From the NCBI RefSeq assembly GCF_004210375.1, contig NC_134825.1, positions 1,426,001 through 1,490,000 on the forward strand: a stretch of DNA of 64,000 bases, read 5' to 3'. Under the pieces are notes generated by a model. The model searched no databases. It was not told the DNA's origin and worked only from the letters and a program-made list of their open reading frames with translations. A program made the position numbers and the translations under genes. Positions 9,711-24,700 of the stretch are shown piece after piece (the stretch's first letter is position 1; each line of letters begins with the position of its first letter). This DNA comes from Tachypleus tridentatus. Taxonomy: Eukaryota > Arthropoda > Merostomata > Xiphosura > Limulidae.

Positions 9711-12700
9711 GTAAGTATGAACGTTTTGACTCAGTTCTCTGCATTCAATTCTGATTGTGTAAAATTATAATAATCTAAAAGTAATATAATTGTTGATTGT
9801 ACTTCTGAGTTATGAAATGGATATTGTAACGTCTTATGTTAACTGTTATTAGTTATCTCATAATACTGTTTACTGCGTTAGTCTGATTTAGGAAGTATTA
9901 ATACTAATATTTGACTGTTGCCTATATTACCACTAGTAATAATACTAAGGTAACAGAGTAGTTTAAGCTTTAACGTTGAAGCAAATGTGGACTACCACTG
10001 TTGAACTGGCATCATGCTCTAACATTGGTTTCCTCGAAGTTTCTGTGAGAAAGAAACACCTGGGCTAAAATACAAGAAAAAAACTGTGGCAGAAGAAGTA
10101 TTTTACACAGGTCAAACTAATATCTCGGCACAGTAATGAATTGTAAAGTTTATTTTCTTTCCCATATTTAACAATTGCATTGGATATTAAAATGTTTATT
10201 ATACACAAAATATCTTGTTGTTGTAATGATACTGCATTTTGTCCTGCCACTGCCACAGCACTTAAATATATCTGTATTAAAATTTACAAGTGAATTAGTT
10301 ATGAAGTATTCTGTTACACTATAATGCTGCAATAAGTTGCATATTTATCTGTTGTCATACTATTAGATTTAATTCTTATGAAATCTCACATTAGATATTA
10401 ACTGGTGTGTGAATTTAAAGGTAGAAGTAAATACTGTTTTCCAAGTGTACTTAAAAATGTTAGGTACAACAAGGAAAGTAGGTTATTGCTGGGGTTCTTA
10501 ACAGGAAATAAATATAGATATAGTAATATACAATAAACAAAAATGTATGATCAAATTTGCATTATTAGTTTTGTTATACAAACAAGAGAAATCAGATAAT
10601 TTGCTATCATAAAAATGATCACTGTAAACAAAGTGTTTAAAGTCAGTAAATGTACATGGCTAAAAGTTTCTACTAACATAACATATTGACAACATTGGAT
10701 AGTTTAGTTTTCCAGGCTATCCTTGCATCCACCCTTAAGAAAACTGCATATTTTAACCCATCTTTCATTTTTCAAGGATTTACTGATTCCCTGTATTAGC
10801 TACTTGAAATACTAGTTTGTACTACAGAGGGCATCACTTAATTATATAAGGAATTCACACTGTTAGAAAAACTTAACTGTCTTATTGATAGTTCTGATCT
10901 ATATTTTTAAACCCCCATATTTGTGTCCTCTCATATGCTAATGTTAATTACACAACACAGAAAAATCACAGGCTTTTGAGCTTCATTAAGATTACTTTGC
11001 AATCTTTTTGTTTTTCTTCCTCTTTTCTCAAAAGAAGATATGGGATTCTAATTATCTCTAAGTCTTCCATCTAGAGAAGCATCTCAGAATCCCTATGTTA
11101 AACTCAGTCCAATAAGTCATTGGTAATTATTTCTTAGAGACCAAACCATACATAGTGTTCCAAGTGAGACCAAACAGGTTATTTGTAATAAGAAAAGAAA
11201 TGTATTTAGAGACATTTGGTTAGCTTTACTACAAGTACAACAGGGCACTGTTTTGATGGCTTGAATGACTTATAAACCAATATATCAAACATTTTTTCTT
11301 TAGTCACACCACTGAGTAGATCCCTAACTATATTAAATGTGTGATCCAAATTGTAATGACCCAGAATCATTATCTAGCATTTGTTGATAACCATTGTCAA
11401 ATATTTATAACTTACCAATTTATCAGTTGTTTAAAGTCTAGTATCTCAATGTCTTTAATACAGCTAGAAATACCAAAAAGATTAAAGTCATCAGCAGACT
11501 TTATTTAGTTACTCCCCTCAGTGTGGGGTCCTGTACATGGTTAGGGGACCTTCCAGGGAAGGTTCTGTTCTTTGAGTTTACCTCCTCTGGGATCTAAACA
11601 TCCACCCACATGTTTGCCATGTGTGGTGAACTGTGAATAGGAGGAGAGGATCCTGGTGGGTGGGGTGGGGGGTGTCTAACACTAACACACCACTTTAGCC
11701 TTGAATTCCTGTAAATGGGCTGCCTTGGGGTGGTGGCTCCCCTAGGATAAATTGGCTGGACATTTAGGGCTGGGGTCAACTAAGTACCAATGATAGATGT
11801 TCTTAATGTATGTTGTGGACATTGTATCTGATGCTGGTGTTTGGGTATAGTGCTCACAAAACCCTGGCATTGCTGCAGTGTCCTTGTTTGACATTGTAGT
11901 GCATCCACTCGTGGGGCTCCATAGTGGATGGGGTCAGTGGGTACCGAAATATTCCTTTTTTTTATTATGGATCCTCCAAATAAAAACTTAAATAAAATAG
12001 TGAAAAAACAGTCCATAGGTAAACGACCACATCTTGAAGATTATGATCAACAATCTTTAACATCTGTAACACCTGTCATACCTCATTTTCTTATCCTACA
12101 TTCTCTTTCAGACAAACCTTTAGGACAAATGTCTCCCTTTTTCACTTAGAAGGGACTAGAGGAACTTGCTGGCTCTCCAAAGTCAGTAAAGAAACTTTGC
12201 TCTGGTGACATATTGGTGGAGACATCCACATCTCAACACAGTGAACTCCTCTTACATTCAAAGGTGATTGGGGATATACCTATTGAGGTTACACCTCATG
12301 ATACTTTGAATTCATCATGAGCAGTTACTGTTGACAGGGATTTGAAGCACATCCCTGAGTAAGAGATTCTTGCTGATTTCTACACTCAAGGAGTTTCTGA
12401 AGTGAGGCATATTTCCACTCGCAAAGATGGATTTACAATGCTGACCAATATCCTCTTTCTGACATTTACATCACCACGTCCATCTGCCATCACCAAGGCA
12501 GGCTATCTTAATTGTAGGGTACAGCCATACATTCCAAACCCTTTCCGATCTTTCCAGTATCACTCAAAGACGTCATGTCGTGATTCCTTGATGTGTGCTC
12601 GTTATGGTGCAAGACCATGATGCCTATGAGTGTGAAATGGACCCTCCTTGCATCAACTGCAATTGCTCTTGCCCATCCTACTTTCATTCTTGCCCTAAAT

Positions 12701-15700
12701 GGTTGGATGAAAAAGAGGAGCGGTGTTTGAAAATGATTCATAATATTACTTATCATGAAACTCCAAAGTTTCTGTCCACCACTTCATCTCAGAAGTATGC
12801 TGCTGTACTTTATTCCACTACTACAGTGGGAGTGTAGATGAATCTTTCTGTGACTCCAAAAGAATTGTTCTCAAACTATATGAAAAGTCTTTTGACCTCC
12901 ATGGTTAAAAGTTGATGAATCAACTTCAACACTCATCTCTGTTCCTTACATACATTCCAACAAATCCCAAGATCCACTTCCTTTGGTTCTTAGTACAGGC
13001 ATTTCTTTGGATACATCTTCTTCTCCCACCCCAAGATGCAAAACGATCATTCATTCACGTCCTCGCCCACTGGAATCCTTTTCCAACAGCAAAGATCTGC
13101 CCAAATGATGTAGGGCAGGATCCATGGAGGTCAATAGATCTCCCTCGAATAAAGACAGTTAAAAAAAAAGACATGGTCATAAACTGAATGGTACTCCACC
13201 TAATTCACCTGCACATAAGTAAAAATGGCCACCTTGATACAATGGAACTGTTGAGGTTTATGTTCTGATTTGGATGACATCAAAACACTTATTGCTTTCT
13301 ACCATCCTGTATGTCTCTCCTTACAGGAAACATGCCAATACAGTCATCTTTTGGCAGTTTTCTTTCTACAAAAATGACAGGCTGTGTGATGGAAGAGTGC
13401 ATGGAGAGGTGACACTGTTGGTTGTCAGCCATCTGACTATCCACTCTATCTTTGTCACTCAACACACCCATGGAGGCCAGAGCCATCCGTGTTTCCTTGG
13501 GTCATACCATCACTTTTTGTTCTCTCTACTGGTCACCTGGAGAGACATGTGATCAATCAGATCTTGATGCTTTCATTGAATAGTTGCTGTTTCCCTCTTT
13601 AATCCTGGAGGACTTTAATGGACATCATCCCCTCTGGGGAAGTGCTGATATTAATAGGAGGGAACGCTCTGTAGAGCGTATGCTCTCTTATCACGTCATT
13701 TCTCTTTTCAGTGCTGGTATTTTCATTCACCTAGTCAGTCCTTTACTACTGTTGATCTCTCAATTTGCTCCCCTTCATTATTTTCCCATTTTTCATGGAG
13801 GGTTGACAATAAACCATGAAGCAGTGATCATTTTCCTATAATTTTGAGAGAGTGTGTCTGTGATCCATGCCACCTGACCCACATACCCCAGTTGAAGCTG
13901 GATCATGCAAACTCTCCCTCTTTCACTGTTCTCGCAGAACTTGATCCTGCCATTGTTTGTAAGCCATCAATAGAAGACTGTGTGACAGCAGTAACTGACT
14001 GAATTATATAAGCAGCTGCTCAATATATTCCTAAAACCTCTACATTTTCCACAATATTCTCATCTGTGGAATCATGCCTGTCGCATGGCCCTGAAGGCTC
14101 AAAAACATGCCTGGGATACTTTCCAAAGATTTCCCACACTCTCGAACCGCATCGCTTTCCAGCAGGTCTGTGCACATGCTCGGTGGGTAATACGTCAAAG
14201 CCAGAAGGAATCTTGGATTAAGTTCACAATCAGCATGTCTTCTCCCACCAGTTTCAAAGTCATATGGGACAAGATTTGAAAGGTCAGTTGCATGGCCATT
14301 TGCTTATTTTTATTAAAAAATACTTTAATGGACAGAAGATTCCAAGTTCATATGGGTTTCACACTTTCCCGGTTTTTTCTGCAGGAAATTTGTGTCCCTC
14401 AGAGCTGTGTTTTGAGTGCTTCTTCCTGCACCTGATGATTATTAAAGTCAGAAGCTCGTAACAGAATGGCCCTAGCTATACTACATACTTGTACTCAGCT
14501 GTGAGATAGCTTTGCACCATGCAAAATATTTGGCACTCTTTTTCTTGCTATACATTATTTCAAAGAATATTCCCTGCTAGTGCAGTCTCTCATCAAGTAA
14601 TGTACCACTAGATAGTAATTCAAAAATAGTAGCTTCTACTTTGTATTAAAAATGTTTATTAATATAAAAGTTTAACTCGGTTAATATTGTCATTCATGCT
14701 TATGATGGGGGTTTTCATGTGAGAATGCTAATTCTGATTTTTAAAGCATCTAATTATTATAATTTATTTTGACCTGGAACACTTATATTTCAAATATCTC
14801 ATAATGTATTAATGCAGGACTTACCTTGTTTTTTCTCATTACCCCAGAGTCACCAGGGTAGTTTGTCACAACTGAAGACCAGTTGGGCAAGTTTTTTATC
14901 ATCTCGGAGTAATACTTTTTCTCTGTATCTATTTAGGGCTAGATTGTTAATATTTTGTTAATGTTAGAGTAATACTTTATCTTTGTGTCTGTTTAGAGCT
15001 AGATTGTTCATTTTTATGTTCATCTCAGAGTAATATATTCATTTAAGGTCATTCTTTATCAATAGACATTATAAAATCTTAGCTAAGTTATTATAAATGC
15101 AGTTTATTTATATTTTTAACTGTAGGAGGGGGCCTTGCAGTTGGAACTGTAATGTTGATAGGTAAGTTTATCTATTTTCATTTTCTCTGAAAACAACTGG
15201 GCAAAAGATTTTTGCTTTAACGTTTTTGAGAAAACATCTAGCTAAACAGTAATGTCTTGAAATGATTGTAGATCCCAAGAGTGATATGTCAAATTGTTTA
15301 TTTATTCACTTAGTTTGTAGTACTTTTTTATCAAACAAAACATATGAGAATGTTTCTCCAGTAGGGCACATAGTTTGGTCCATTATTTCTATTTATGAAC
15401 TGACAATTGTTGTTAATTATGAAAATTCCTTTTCTTATATTTTCCCTATTTTTATTAATTACTTAAAATATTCACATTATTATTACCATAATTACCAGTT
15501 TATTAAACTATAATTATTTTATCGTATATTACATCATACTGGTTTTGTGACAATCATATTTTCAACTTTGTCCCTGTTTTGTTGTTGTTTTTATACATTT
15601 TACTACAACTGATTTGTATTAGCTCCATCTTTATCTTTAATTTTTTGTTTGTATTTAGCAGTTTAGTTATGAGAAGTGAACACTTATATATAACCAAATG

Positions 15701-18700
15701 ATTTGGCAGTTTTTGTGAAAATATAGTATGCTAAACTAGTTATTTTGAGATTACTTTGGAGTTAATGTAGAGTATGTTGCTTGTAGGTGTTTGTCATTTA
15801 TTTAATGGAAAATTTTATCACCAATGAAAGGGTCATATCTTCTGTCCACTGCTACTGTTTTTAAGTACATTTATGTATTGTTATATGTTTGTGTTAACAG
15901 AACATTATTTTAACAGCATGCCAAGTATGTGAAAAGTGAGTTGTTTCTGACATAAAGGTTCATTGGAGCTACAACATGGTGGCATGCTGACATAAAGCAT
16001 TGTTCAAATACCATCTCTTTGAGGAAAACATCTAAAAACATTAATTTATATTTATTTGTACTCCATAGTAAATACACTTCCTTTAGCATTATAATGTATG
16101 CAAATTAAGACTCCTTGAAGGTTTTATTTCTGTGTTCCCACACCAGAAAGTATCATCTTCTATATCCTGTAGCTTTTATTAACTCTTAGCCACACACTTC
16201 TTCTGGAACTGCAGTGGTAATTATGATGATGAAAACATCAAAAGAATTTAGAGAAACTATTTAGATAATAACAACATATCTTTTGTGGATGACCAATCGA
16301 AACACGTCCTGTTGTCTAAGTATTTTTTTATTACCTCTTCTTCTTTCCTGACCTTCTTTTAATAATGAGCTAACCATGTAAACACATGCTAACACTACTC
16401 TCATGAACACTAATGGTGATTACTGTGTTATCAAAACTAGTCTACTGAGATGGGTTAGCTTTCATTGTGTCAAGAATTTATTTTTTTTTTACTTTTAATG
16501 TAGAAACTGTTTAATGTATAGTACTGTTTGAAGTACTTTGTGATTTTACAAGCAATACAAACTTGTATTAAAATGTTCAAAGTAATGAGTGATATTACAG
16601 TATACAAATATAAAGTAAATATAAAGCTGTTAAGAGTTTTATCTTGGAGTGATCACTGGGAGTTTCTAGTTTTATGAAATGAAATAATAATAAAAAAGTG
16701 TTAGAGATGTATTTCTAATTATTTTTATGACAAAAACTTTAATTTGCAATGTTTCAGACAAAAACCCTTCATCAGGTGTTTTAAACCATGATACAAAGAA
16801 AAAGGTTTAGACAGATTGGAATATAGAAACAATGTTAAAGCAGTTTTATAAACAATTTTAAAAATGGAAAACAAGCATTAAAATAAGAAATTGGATTTTA
16901 GAAATTAAAATGGAACAGAAATGTTATAAACATAAATTCAAAAAAAAATTATGAAATAGTACTTTACTAATAATTAGGGAAGTGCAGGCAGTGTCAAATT
17001 AACAACTAGGTATAGACAGAAGGTGTAATTATTCAAAACAACTAATAATTAGGGAAGTGCAGGCAGTGTCAAATTAACAACTAGGTGTAGACCGAAGGTG
17101 TAATTATTCAAAACAACTAATAATTAGGGAAGTGCAGGCAGTGTCAAATTAACAACTAGGCGTAGACCGAAGGTGTAATTATTCAAAACAACTGATAATT
17201 AGGGAAGTGCAGGCAGTGTCAAATTAACAACTAGGTGTAGACCGAAGGTGTAATTATTCAAAACAATAACATTTCATATGGTGCAAGATAATTTATCTTA
17301 AATATAAGATTATATGTCAGGCTTTTGTGATTGTACTTGTTATGAATGACATGTAATAAGACTGGTAAACTCATGTTGTCAACTACATTGTGATCTTGGC
17401 AGTTAAAGTGTTTAGGAACTAGAGGGTTGAGGGTGCCATTTTGTACAATTCAGAAATGTTTGCAAATGTCACCCAGTGTTTAAATCTGACATAGAGAATA
17501 CAATAAATAATGCCCTTCAACTTGAAAATTAAAAGTACAATGGAGAGAATCAATAAATTGGTGATATAATCGCATGCAAAGCAAAGTTGTTTTTTTTCCA
17601 CATGGGCAAGTTCCATTAGTTTGTATAAGTTAAGATGATTCAGTCTGTGATTTGGAATATATTATACAGTCTTTGAAATTCCTCTCACATTTGAAAGAAA
17701 CTAAGGGTAGGGTGGTAAATATGTGAGATGGGTTGTTTCTTGTTGGTAAGGTAAAGTGGTAGTGCAGATTTCTGCTACATTTTCTGATAAAGGATGGTAC
17801 ATAAGGACTAAAGGTCTCTGTCACTGTTTGGTTTGTCCTCAGAGTGGAGATAGCTTGTAAAAAATGGTGTTAATTTTAGTCTTATCAGCAGTGTTACTGG
17901 GATAGTTCTGATATCTAAAATAATGAGTGTTTGTGTTACACCTGAAATCAGTGTTATTGGAGAACAGACATCTCAAATGTAGGGTTTGTCCATTAGCAAT
18001 ATTGTATTTGTGCTCAGACAGATTGAAAAAATTAAAATGTAAATAGGAATGGCTCTCAGCAGGTTTTTAATGTACACTTGTAGTAATCCTAAGTGTGTAA
18101 ATATCAATGATTATGTTTAAAGAGTTAGTTTTGTGGCTATAAGTTTGGGAAGTAACTATAAGAGATGTGTAATAATTTTTGTGTCCAGTAAAAAAATAAA
18201 TATTGTTGACATACCTGATTCAAAAAAATGGTAAAAAGTGTGGGTGATGGTACTGAGAGGGTGAAGTAGGTTTATAAAAGTCAAGAAATATTTCACAACC
18301 TCTGTACACTAATGTATTGATTCTTATTATACAATTTATAATTAGTGTATGCTTAGATATTATACATTTTACAATATACACTAAAACAGTGGTGGAAAAT
18401 TGTATTGTATCACCCAATGTTTTTCAAACTTTTCTTGGTTCCTGTGATTTTTATGAGATTATGCTTAGTAGAAGTGTTAGAACTTGTGCAAAACAGTTGT
18501 GAACATTGTGATGTCCCTTGAGTCATAATTCAATTATTTAAGCACAGAGATGCACCTTGCTTAACAAAACAACTGTCAAAAATATTAAAATAAGTCATCA
18601 ACAGATACTTGACAAAAACAAAAATGTGCTTTGAGTAAAAGAAAAAAAAAATTAGGTTTAAAGATGTCATTAAGGTTATGAAACTTCGTCGAATAGATGG

Positions 18701-21700
18701 CAACTGCCTGTTATGGGGACACAAATGTAGAGGATGATGTTTCAAAACTCTTCCGCCTTTTGTCTTCAAGGCTTTAATGGACATTATCCCCTCGGGGGAA
18801 GTGCTGATATTGATGAGAGGAGTCTCTCCTTAAAGTGTATGCTCTCTGACCACAACTTTTCTCTTTTCAATACTGGTTCTTCTACTTATTTCCATGCACC
18901 TAATCAGTCCTTCACTGCTATTGATCTCTCAGTTTGCTCCCCTTCATTATTTTCCCATTTTTCATGGAGAGTTGACAATAATCCATGAGGCAGTGATCAT
19001 TTTCCTATAATCTTAAGAGAGATTGGCCATGGTCGATGTGTCCCAGGGGATCCTGGGACATCAATAGACAACTGTGTGGCAGCAGTAACTGACTGTATTA
19101 TACAAGCAGCTGCTCAATGTATTCCTGAAATCTTGACATATTTTCCATGATATCCTCGTCCATGGTGGAATCCTGTCTCCCACATGGCATGAAAGGCTCA
19201 AAAACGTGCCTGGGATACTTTCCATAGATATCCCACACTCTCGTACCATGTCACTTTCCAGCAGGCCCATGCACATGTTCGGTGGGTAAAATGTCAAAGC
19301 CAGAAGGAATCTTGGATTAAGTTCACAACCAGCATATCTTCTACTACCAGTTCTAAGATCATATGGGACAAGATTTGAAAGGTCAGTGGGCAATGTAATT
19401 TTGTCCCCCTCTCAATCTTGAGCTTTTATGACTAGGAAGTAACTGATACCTAGATCATTGCCAATATTCTAGGGTTCATTCCATGTCAAGGCATTCTGTG
19501 AGGGTCACCTGCAGCTTCTTGGATGATTTTAAAATATCCTCTGACCATATGTTTTTTATTGAAAAAACAATTTAGTTCAGGTGTGTTACTGTGTGCAAAT
19601 ATATCCATACAATTTTGAAAAATACCTGTCAGAATATTATGAATCCCACTGAAATATTTTAACCAGCCTTTCACAATGTTAAATAATGAAGTTGTAAGAA
19701 ACAAAAGTGAATTAATTCATTTCTGAACAAGTTTATTGGCATAACTAGTTAGATCACATGGCAATGCAAATATATTGTGTATGCAATACAGTTATGCAGA
19801 TATGGCTGAGTTTAAGATTCATAATATAATAAATACAAAGGTAAATCAGACACAAAAAGCATGGGTTCCAATGACAGTGCTCCACCTTGGACCACCTAAT
19901 TCTACTTGAAACGTCAATTTGGAGAAGCCTTTCAAAAACAAAAACATCTTGTATTTATATTCTTTGTCCTTGAGAAGGCTTATGATACAACATGGAGGTA
20001 TGGCATTTTGCAAGACCTCAATATATATGGGTTACATGGCCACTTGCCTATTTTAATTAAAAGTTGTTTTTTTTAATGGACAGGATATTCTGAGTTTTTT
20101 TGTTGGTTTGCCACTTTCCCGTTCTTTTCTACAGAAACGTGGAGTCCCTCAGGGCTGTGTTTTGAGTGTCACACTTTTCAGTATAAAGATTAATGTCATC
20201 ACTGAACAATTCCCTTTCACTGTTGCAAACTGGATCTGTGTTAATGACTTTCACATCTCATGTAAATCGTCGAACATAAGGTATATTGAGCAGCAGTTAC
20301 AGACTGCCCTCAATCATTTACTGAAGTGGACCTCAGCAAATGGCTTTAATTTCTCTTTTCCTAAATCTGTTTGCATGCACTTTTGCTGCCAACGGGGTAT
20401 TCACCCTGATCCTGAACTCTCTGTCAGTGAAGTTGTGCTGCCTGTGGCCCCTGAGACCAAGATCTTGGGGTTTATCTTTCACCGTAAGATGACATATATA
20501 CCACACATCAAGCAGCTATAGGTCAAATATACAAGAGCACTGAACATCCTCTGTGTCCTTTCTTCCATCACTTGGGGAGTGGATCAATGTTTTATGCTAA
20601 AGATATATCGTGTTCTTATTTGATCAAAATTTGATTATGGATTACTTTTCTATGGCTCTGCCAGCCCATCGGCCTTAAAGATGCTGTACCCTATTCATCA
20701 TCAAAGACTTTGGCTCTGCACTGGGGCTTTCCGCACTTCCCCAGTTCATTGCTTATACATAGTCTCCTGAACCTTCTTTGCACCTCTGCTGTTTGCAACT
20801 GTCTTTACTATATGCTTTGAATTTTTATTCCTTACCAAAGCATCCCACCTGGGTTTGTGTTGTCCTTCCTCGGTGATCACGCTGTTTTTGGACAAATGGT
20901 CTGCTATTGCTCCTTTTGGCCTTCGTATCCAGGTACATTTGGATGAATTGGGTCTGTCCTTTGATAACATTGCTGTATCCACTTGTCAGCCCATCCCACC
21001 ATGGTTTCTTATGGTCCACAATTGTGACCTATTCCTATTTTTTAAGTCATCTGAGAAAAGTAGACACTCCTGATTGGAAATACTGTCTGTTATTTGCTGA
21101 ACATCTTTTGAACCATCCTTCCATTCCTTTTTATACAGATGGTTCAAAATCAGGTGACTGTGTGGACTCTGCCATTGTTTGTTGTGGTTCGGTGGTTGCA
21201 CGCAGAATCCCTTCTACAGCTTCTGTGTTCACTGCTGAACTGTGTGCAATTTCTGTTGCTCTGAATCACATAGAAGCTAAGTAGTACTCAAACTGCACTA
21301 TATATATACTGACTCTCTTAGTTCTCTACTGGCCCTGAAATTGCTTCACATAGGTTCACACCCTGTTCTCGCTGATATTGAAAACTGACTGGCTCATTTC
21401 TCTTTAACATGTACTTTTATCCAGTTTCTCTGGATACTGGGCCACATTGGTATTCACGGGAATGAACTCGCCAACACTACAGCTAAGTCTATCTGCTCTG
21501 GCACTATCGCTGATATGCCTGTCCCATACATGGTCTATGGTCCTGTATTCAAGGCTCGACTCTGTGCCAGCTGTCAGTCAACTTGGATTAAGCAACGGGA
21601 AAACAAGCTTTTCCAAATAAAACCCTATATTGGACTTTGGCCATCTTGCTTCTGTAAGGATCGGAAAGAGGAAGTTGTTTTAACTAGATTTTGCATTGAT

Positions 21701-24700
21701 CACAGTTTTTAATTCATCATTTTCTTTTATCTGGGACTGATGCATCGGTGTGTAGTTTGTGTAACACTCAGATCACAATAAGCCATATTTTACTTTCTTG
21801 CCGTTGTTATGAATCTCAACGATGATACCATTTTCAACATGTTCTGTCCCAAGGTTTGTCCATAACATTAGACAGTGCTATTGGTGATGGTGACACTGTC
21901 CTTCTTGATAATGTTTTTAGTTTTTTAAAAGCCATTAATCTTTTTAATGTGGCTCACTTTTAAAAATCATAGTTCATCTAGTTTGATTTGAAATTAGAAA
22001 CTGGCTGTAGCATTAAATAACCAGGATTCGAAAGACCAACTTCAGGTGAGTAATGCTGCTGTTTGAACTATCTGTTAGTCATCCTGGCAAGTTACTTTTA
22101 TAATATTGCTACACGTGTTTTAAAACCTTTTTGTTGCTTTCCTTTTTGAAAATGGCCATAATGTCAAAAAAACTCCGAACCAGGACTGGAAAGGCCAACT
22201 TCAGGTGACTGATAGTGGTTTTTGTACTTGCCTGTTAATCTTCCTGATGGGTTATGATAATTACAGTTATGCTACAGAAAGTTTTTTACAACTTGAATTA
22301 CTGTAGTTTTTCTCTTAACATTGTAGACTAGATATAAACTTTGGTTTTATGCTATTTATGTTTTTTTTAAACTTTGTTTTGTTTTACCTTAATTTCCTTT
22401 TATGAATTTTACTAAATTTACTTTTAACTTTTTACCAGATGTTTGGTGCAGATAGCCAAGCTGTTTTGTGCCATAAAACACTAAATCAACCAACCAACCA
22501 ACCAATTATTGGCTTTTCTGTCCACTTTCAGGAAGATTTGCCTGTGGACGTTCTCGTTTCCCAGTACCATAATGCATTTCTTCCCACGTCCTCTCCATGT
22601 TGTTCCATTCCTCCTTTCTCTTCTGTCTCTCTAGCTTACTTTCATGCCTGACTAAAATATTATTGGAGTTTACATGATCTGATGTCTTACTTGACACCTT
22701 TGCTTCCTGCTTATTTTGCCCTGTATTTATCCATTTCCTGTTTCATACTTCATTTGTTTGAGTGTTTATCCTGTGGTTACTTCTTTCACCTTCTACCACT
22801 CTTCTATATCCCTCTCTCGTGTCCAGTCTTTCACTGCTCAGAAGGTTGCCCATGCTCCTTTTCTATTTTCCTTCCTTCTTCCTCTTTACTATTGAATCAA
22901 CTCCCATGAACTGTTTGACTATTACATATGCCTATTCACAAATCTCCATTTCTCTTAAGACCCTTTTCCTTCTTTCCTTACTTGTTGAGTTTATTACCTC
23001 CCTCTGTTGGTGTATTTATCTCGAGTTGAAGGTTCTTGTAGACTATTTCACGTTTCTGCACATTTGATTTATCTCCTTTTACATACTTACTTCTTGCATA
23101 CTTTCTTCTCTGGCCCTAGGAGGAGTTTTATGCAGGCATATAAATTCTCCACACATTTGTCTCCTGTACATTTTCTGGCTGTTTATCTTCTAATGAAGTT
23201 TGGCTTCCACAGGTAGGCATTTTCTTGTCATCCCACTGTGCTTAAGAGGAATGTGTGTACTCTTTCACAGCCAGGTTGTTGGTGGGGGTACTTTGTTCCA
23301 GTACAACATCACATTTATAGGTAGCTGTGTTTTCTAGAAACTCTACCTTTTGTTCCAGTACAGCATCACATCTATAGGTAGCTGTGTTTTCTAGAAACTC
23401 TACCTTTTGTTCCAGTACAGCATCACATCTATAGGTAGCTGTGTTTTCTAGAAACTCTACCTTTTGTTCCAGTACAGCATCTCATCTATAGGTAGCTGTG
23501 TTTTCTGGAAACTCTACCTTTTGTTCCAGTACAGCATCACATCTATAGGTAGCTGTGTTTTCTAGAAACTCTACCTTTTGTTCCAGTACAGCATCACATC
23601 TATAGGTAGCTGTGTTTTCTAGAAACTCTACCTTTTGTTCCAGTACAGCATCACATCTATAGGTAGCTGTGTTTTCTAGAAACTCTACCTTTTGTTCCAG
23701 TACAGCATCACATCTATAGGTAGCTGTGTTTTCTAGAAACTCTACCTTTTGTTCCAGTACAGCATCACATCTATAGGTAGCTGTGTTTTCTAGAAACTCT
23801 ACCTTTTGTTCCAGTACAGCATCACATCTATAGGTAGCTGTGTTTTCTAGAAACTCTACCCTTTGTTCCAGTACAGCATCACATCTATAGGTAGCTGTGT
23901 TTTCTAGAAACTCTACCTTTTGTTCCAGTACAGCATCACATCTATAGGTAGCTGTGTTTTCTAGAAACTCTACCTTTTGTTCCAGTACAGCATCACATCT
24001 ATAGGTAGCTGTGTTTTCTAGAAACTCTACCTTTGTTCCAGTACAGCATCACATTCTATAGGTAGCTGTGTTTTCTAGAAACTCTACCTTTTGTTCCAGT
24101 ACAGCATCACATCTATAGGTAGCTGTGTTTTCTAGAAACTCTACCTTTTGTTCCAGTACAGCATCACATCTATAGGTAGCTGTGTTTTCTAGAAACTCTA
24201 CCTTTGTTCCAGTACAGCATCACATCTATAGGTAGCTGTGTTTTCTAGAAACTCTACCCTTTGTTCCAGTACAGCATCTCATCTATAGGTAGCTGTGTTT
24301 TCTAGAAACTCTACCTTTGTTCCAGTACAGCATCTCATCTATAGGTAGCTGTGTTTTCTAGAAACTCTACCTTGTTGTACAGCATCACCAGTACTCACAG
24401 GTAGCTGTGCATCACATCTATAGGTAGCTGTGTTTTCTAGAAACTCTACCTTTTGTTCCAGTACAGCATCACATCTATAGGTAGCTGTGTTTTCTAGAAA
24501 CTCTACCTTTGTTCCAGTACAGCATCACATCTATAGGTAGCTGTGTTTTCTAGAAACTCTACCTTTTGTTCCAGTACAGCATCACATCTATAGGTAGCTG
24601 TGTTTTCTAGAAACTCTACCTTTTGTTCCAGTACAGCATCACATCTATAGGTAGCTGTGTTTTCTAGAAACTCTACCTTTGTTCCAGTACAGCATCACAT

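Larger units (their letters stand above)
16741..18300 (-). mobile_element. Penelope-like retroelement relic, antisense to Elp4
   Basis: Minus-strand frames give, in order, [14 protein letters not shown] (reverse transcriptase motif C, normally YVDD, at 18202-18213), then a thumb-like segment with [23 protein letters not shown] and [23 protein letters not shown] segment follows, and then a degraded GIY-YIG endonuclease with [10 protein letters not shown] and [12 protein letters not shown]. That order is characteristic of Penelope elements. Stops and frameshifts interrupt it, and both catalytic aspartates read as asparagine. Beyond the ORF end lie four 75-bp repeats and a hammerhead-like motif on the same strand. 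Confidence 0.75.

Noticed and set aside
19061..19393. 110-residue minus-strand frame (and similar at 40290-40579, 54413-54637)
   Set aside because: All are antisense shadows of the same LINE linker region.
22682..23216. Overlapping + strand frames rich in F, L, S
   Set aside because: Pyrimidine-rich sequence gives hydrophobic open frames by composition; the minus strand looks more protein-like.
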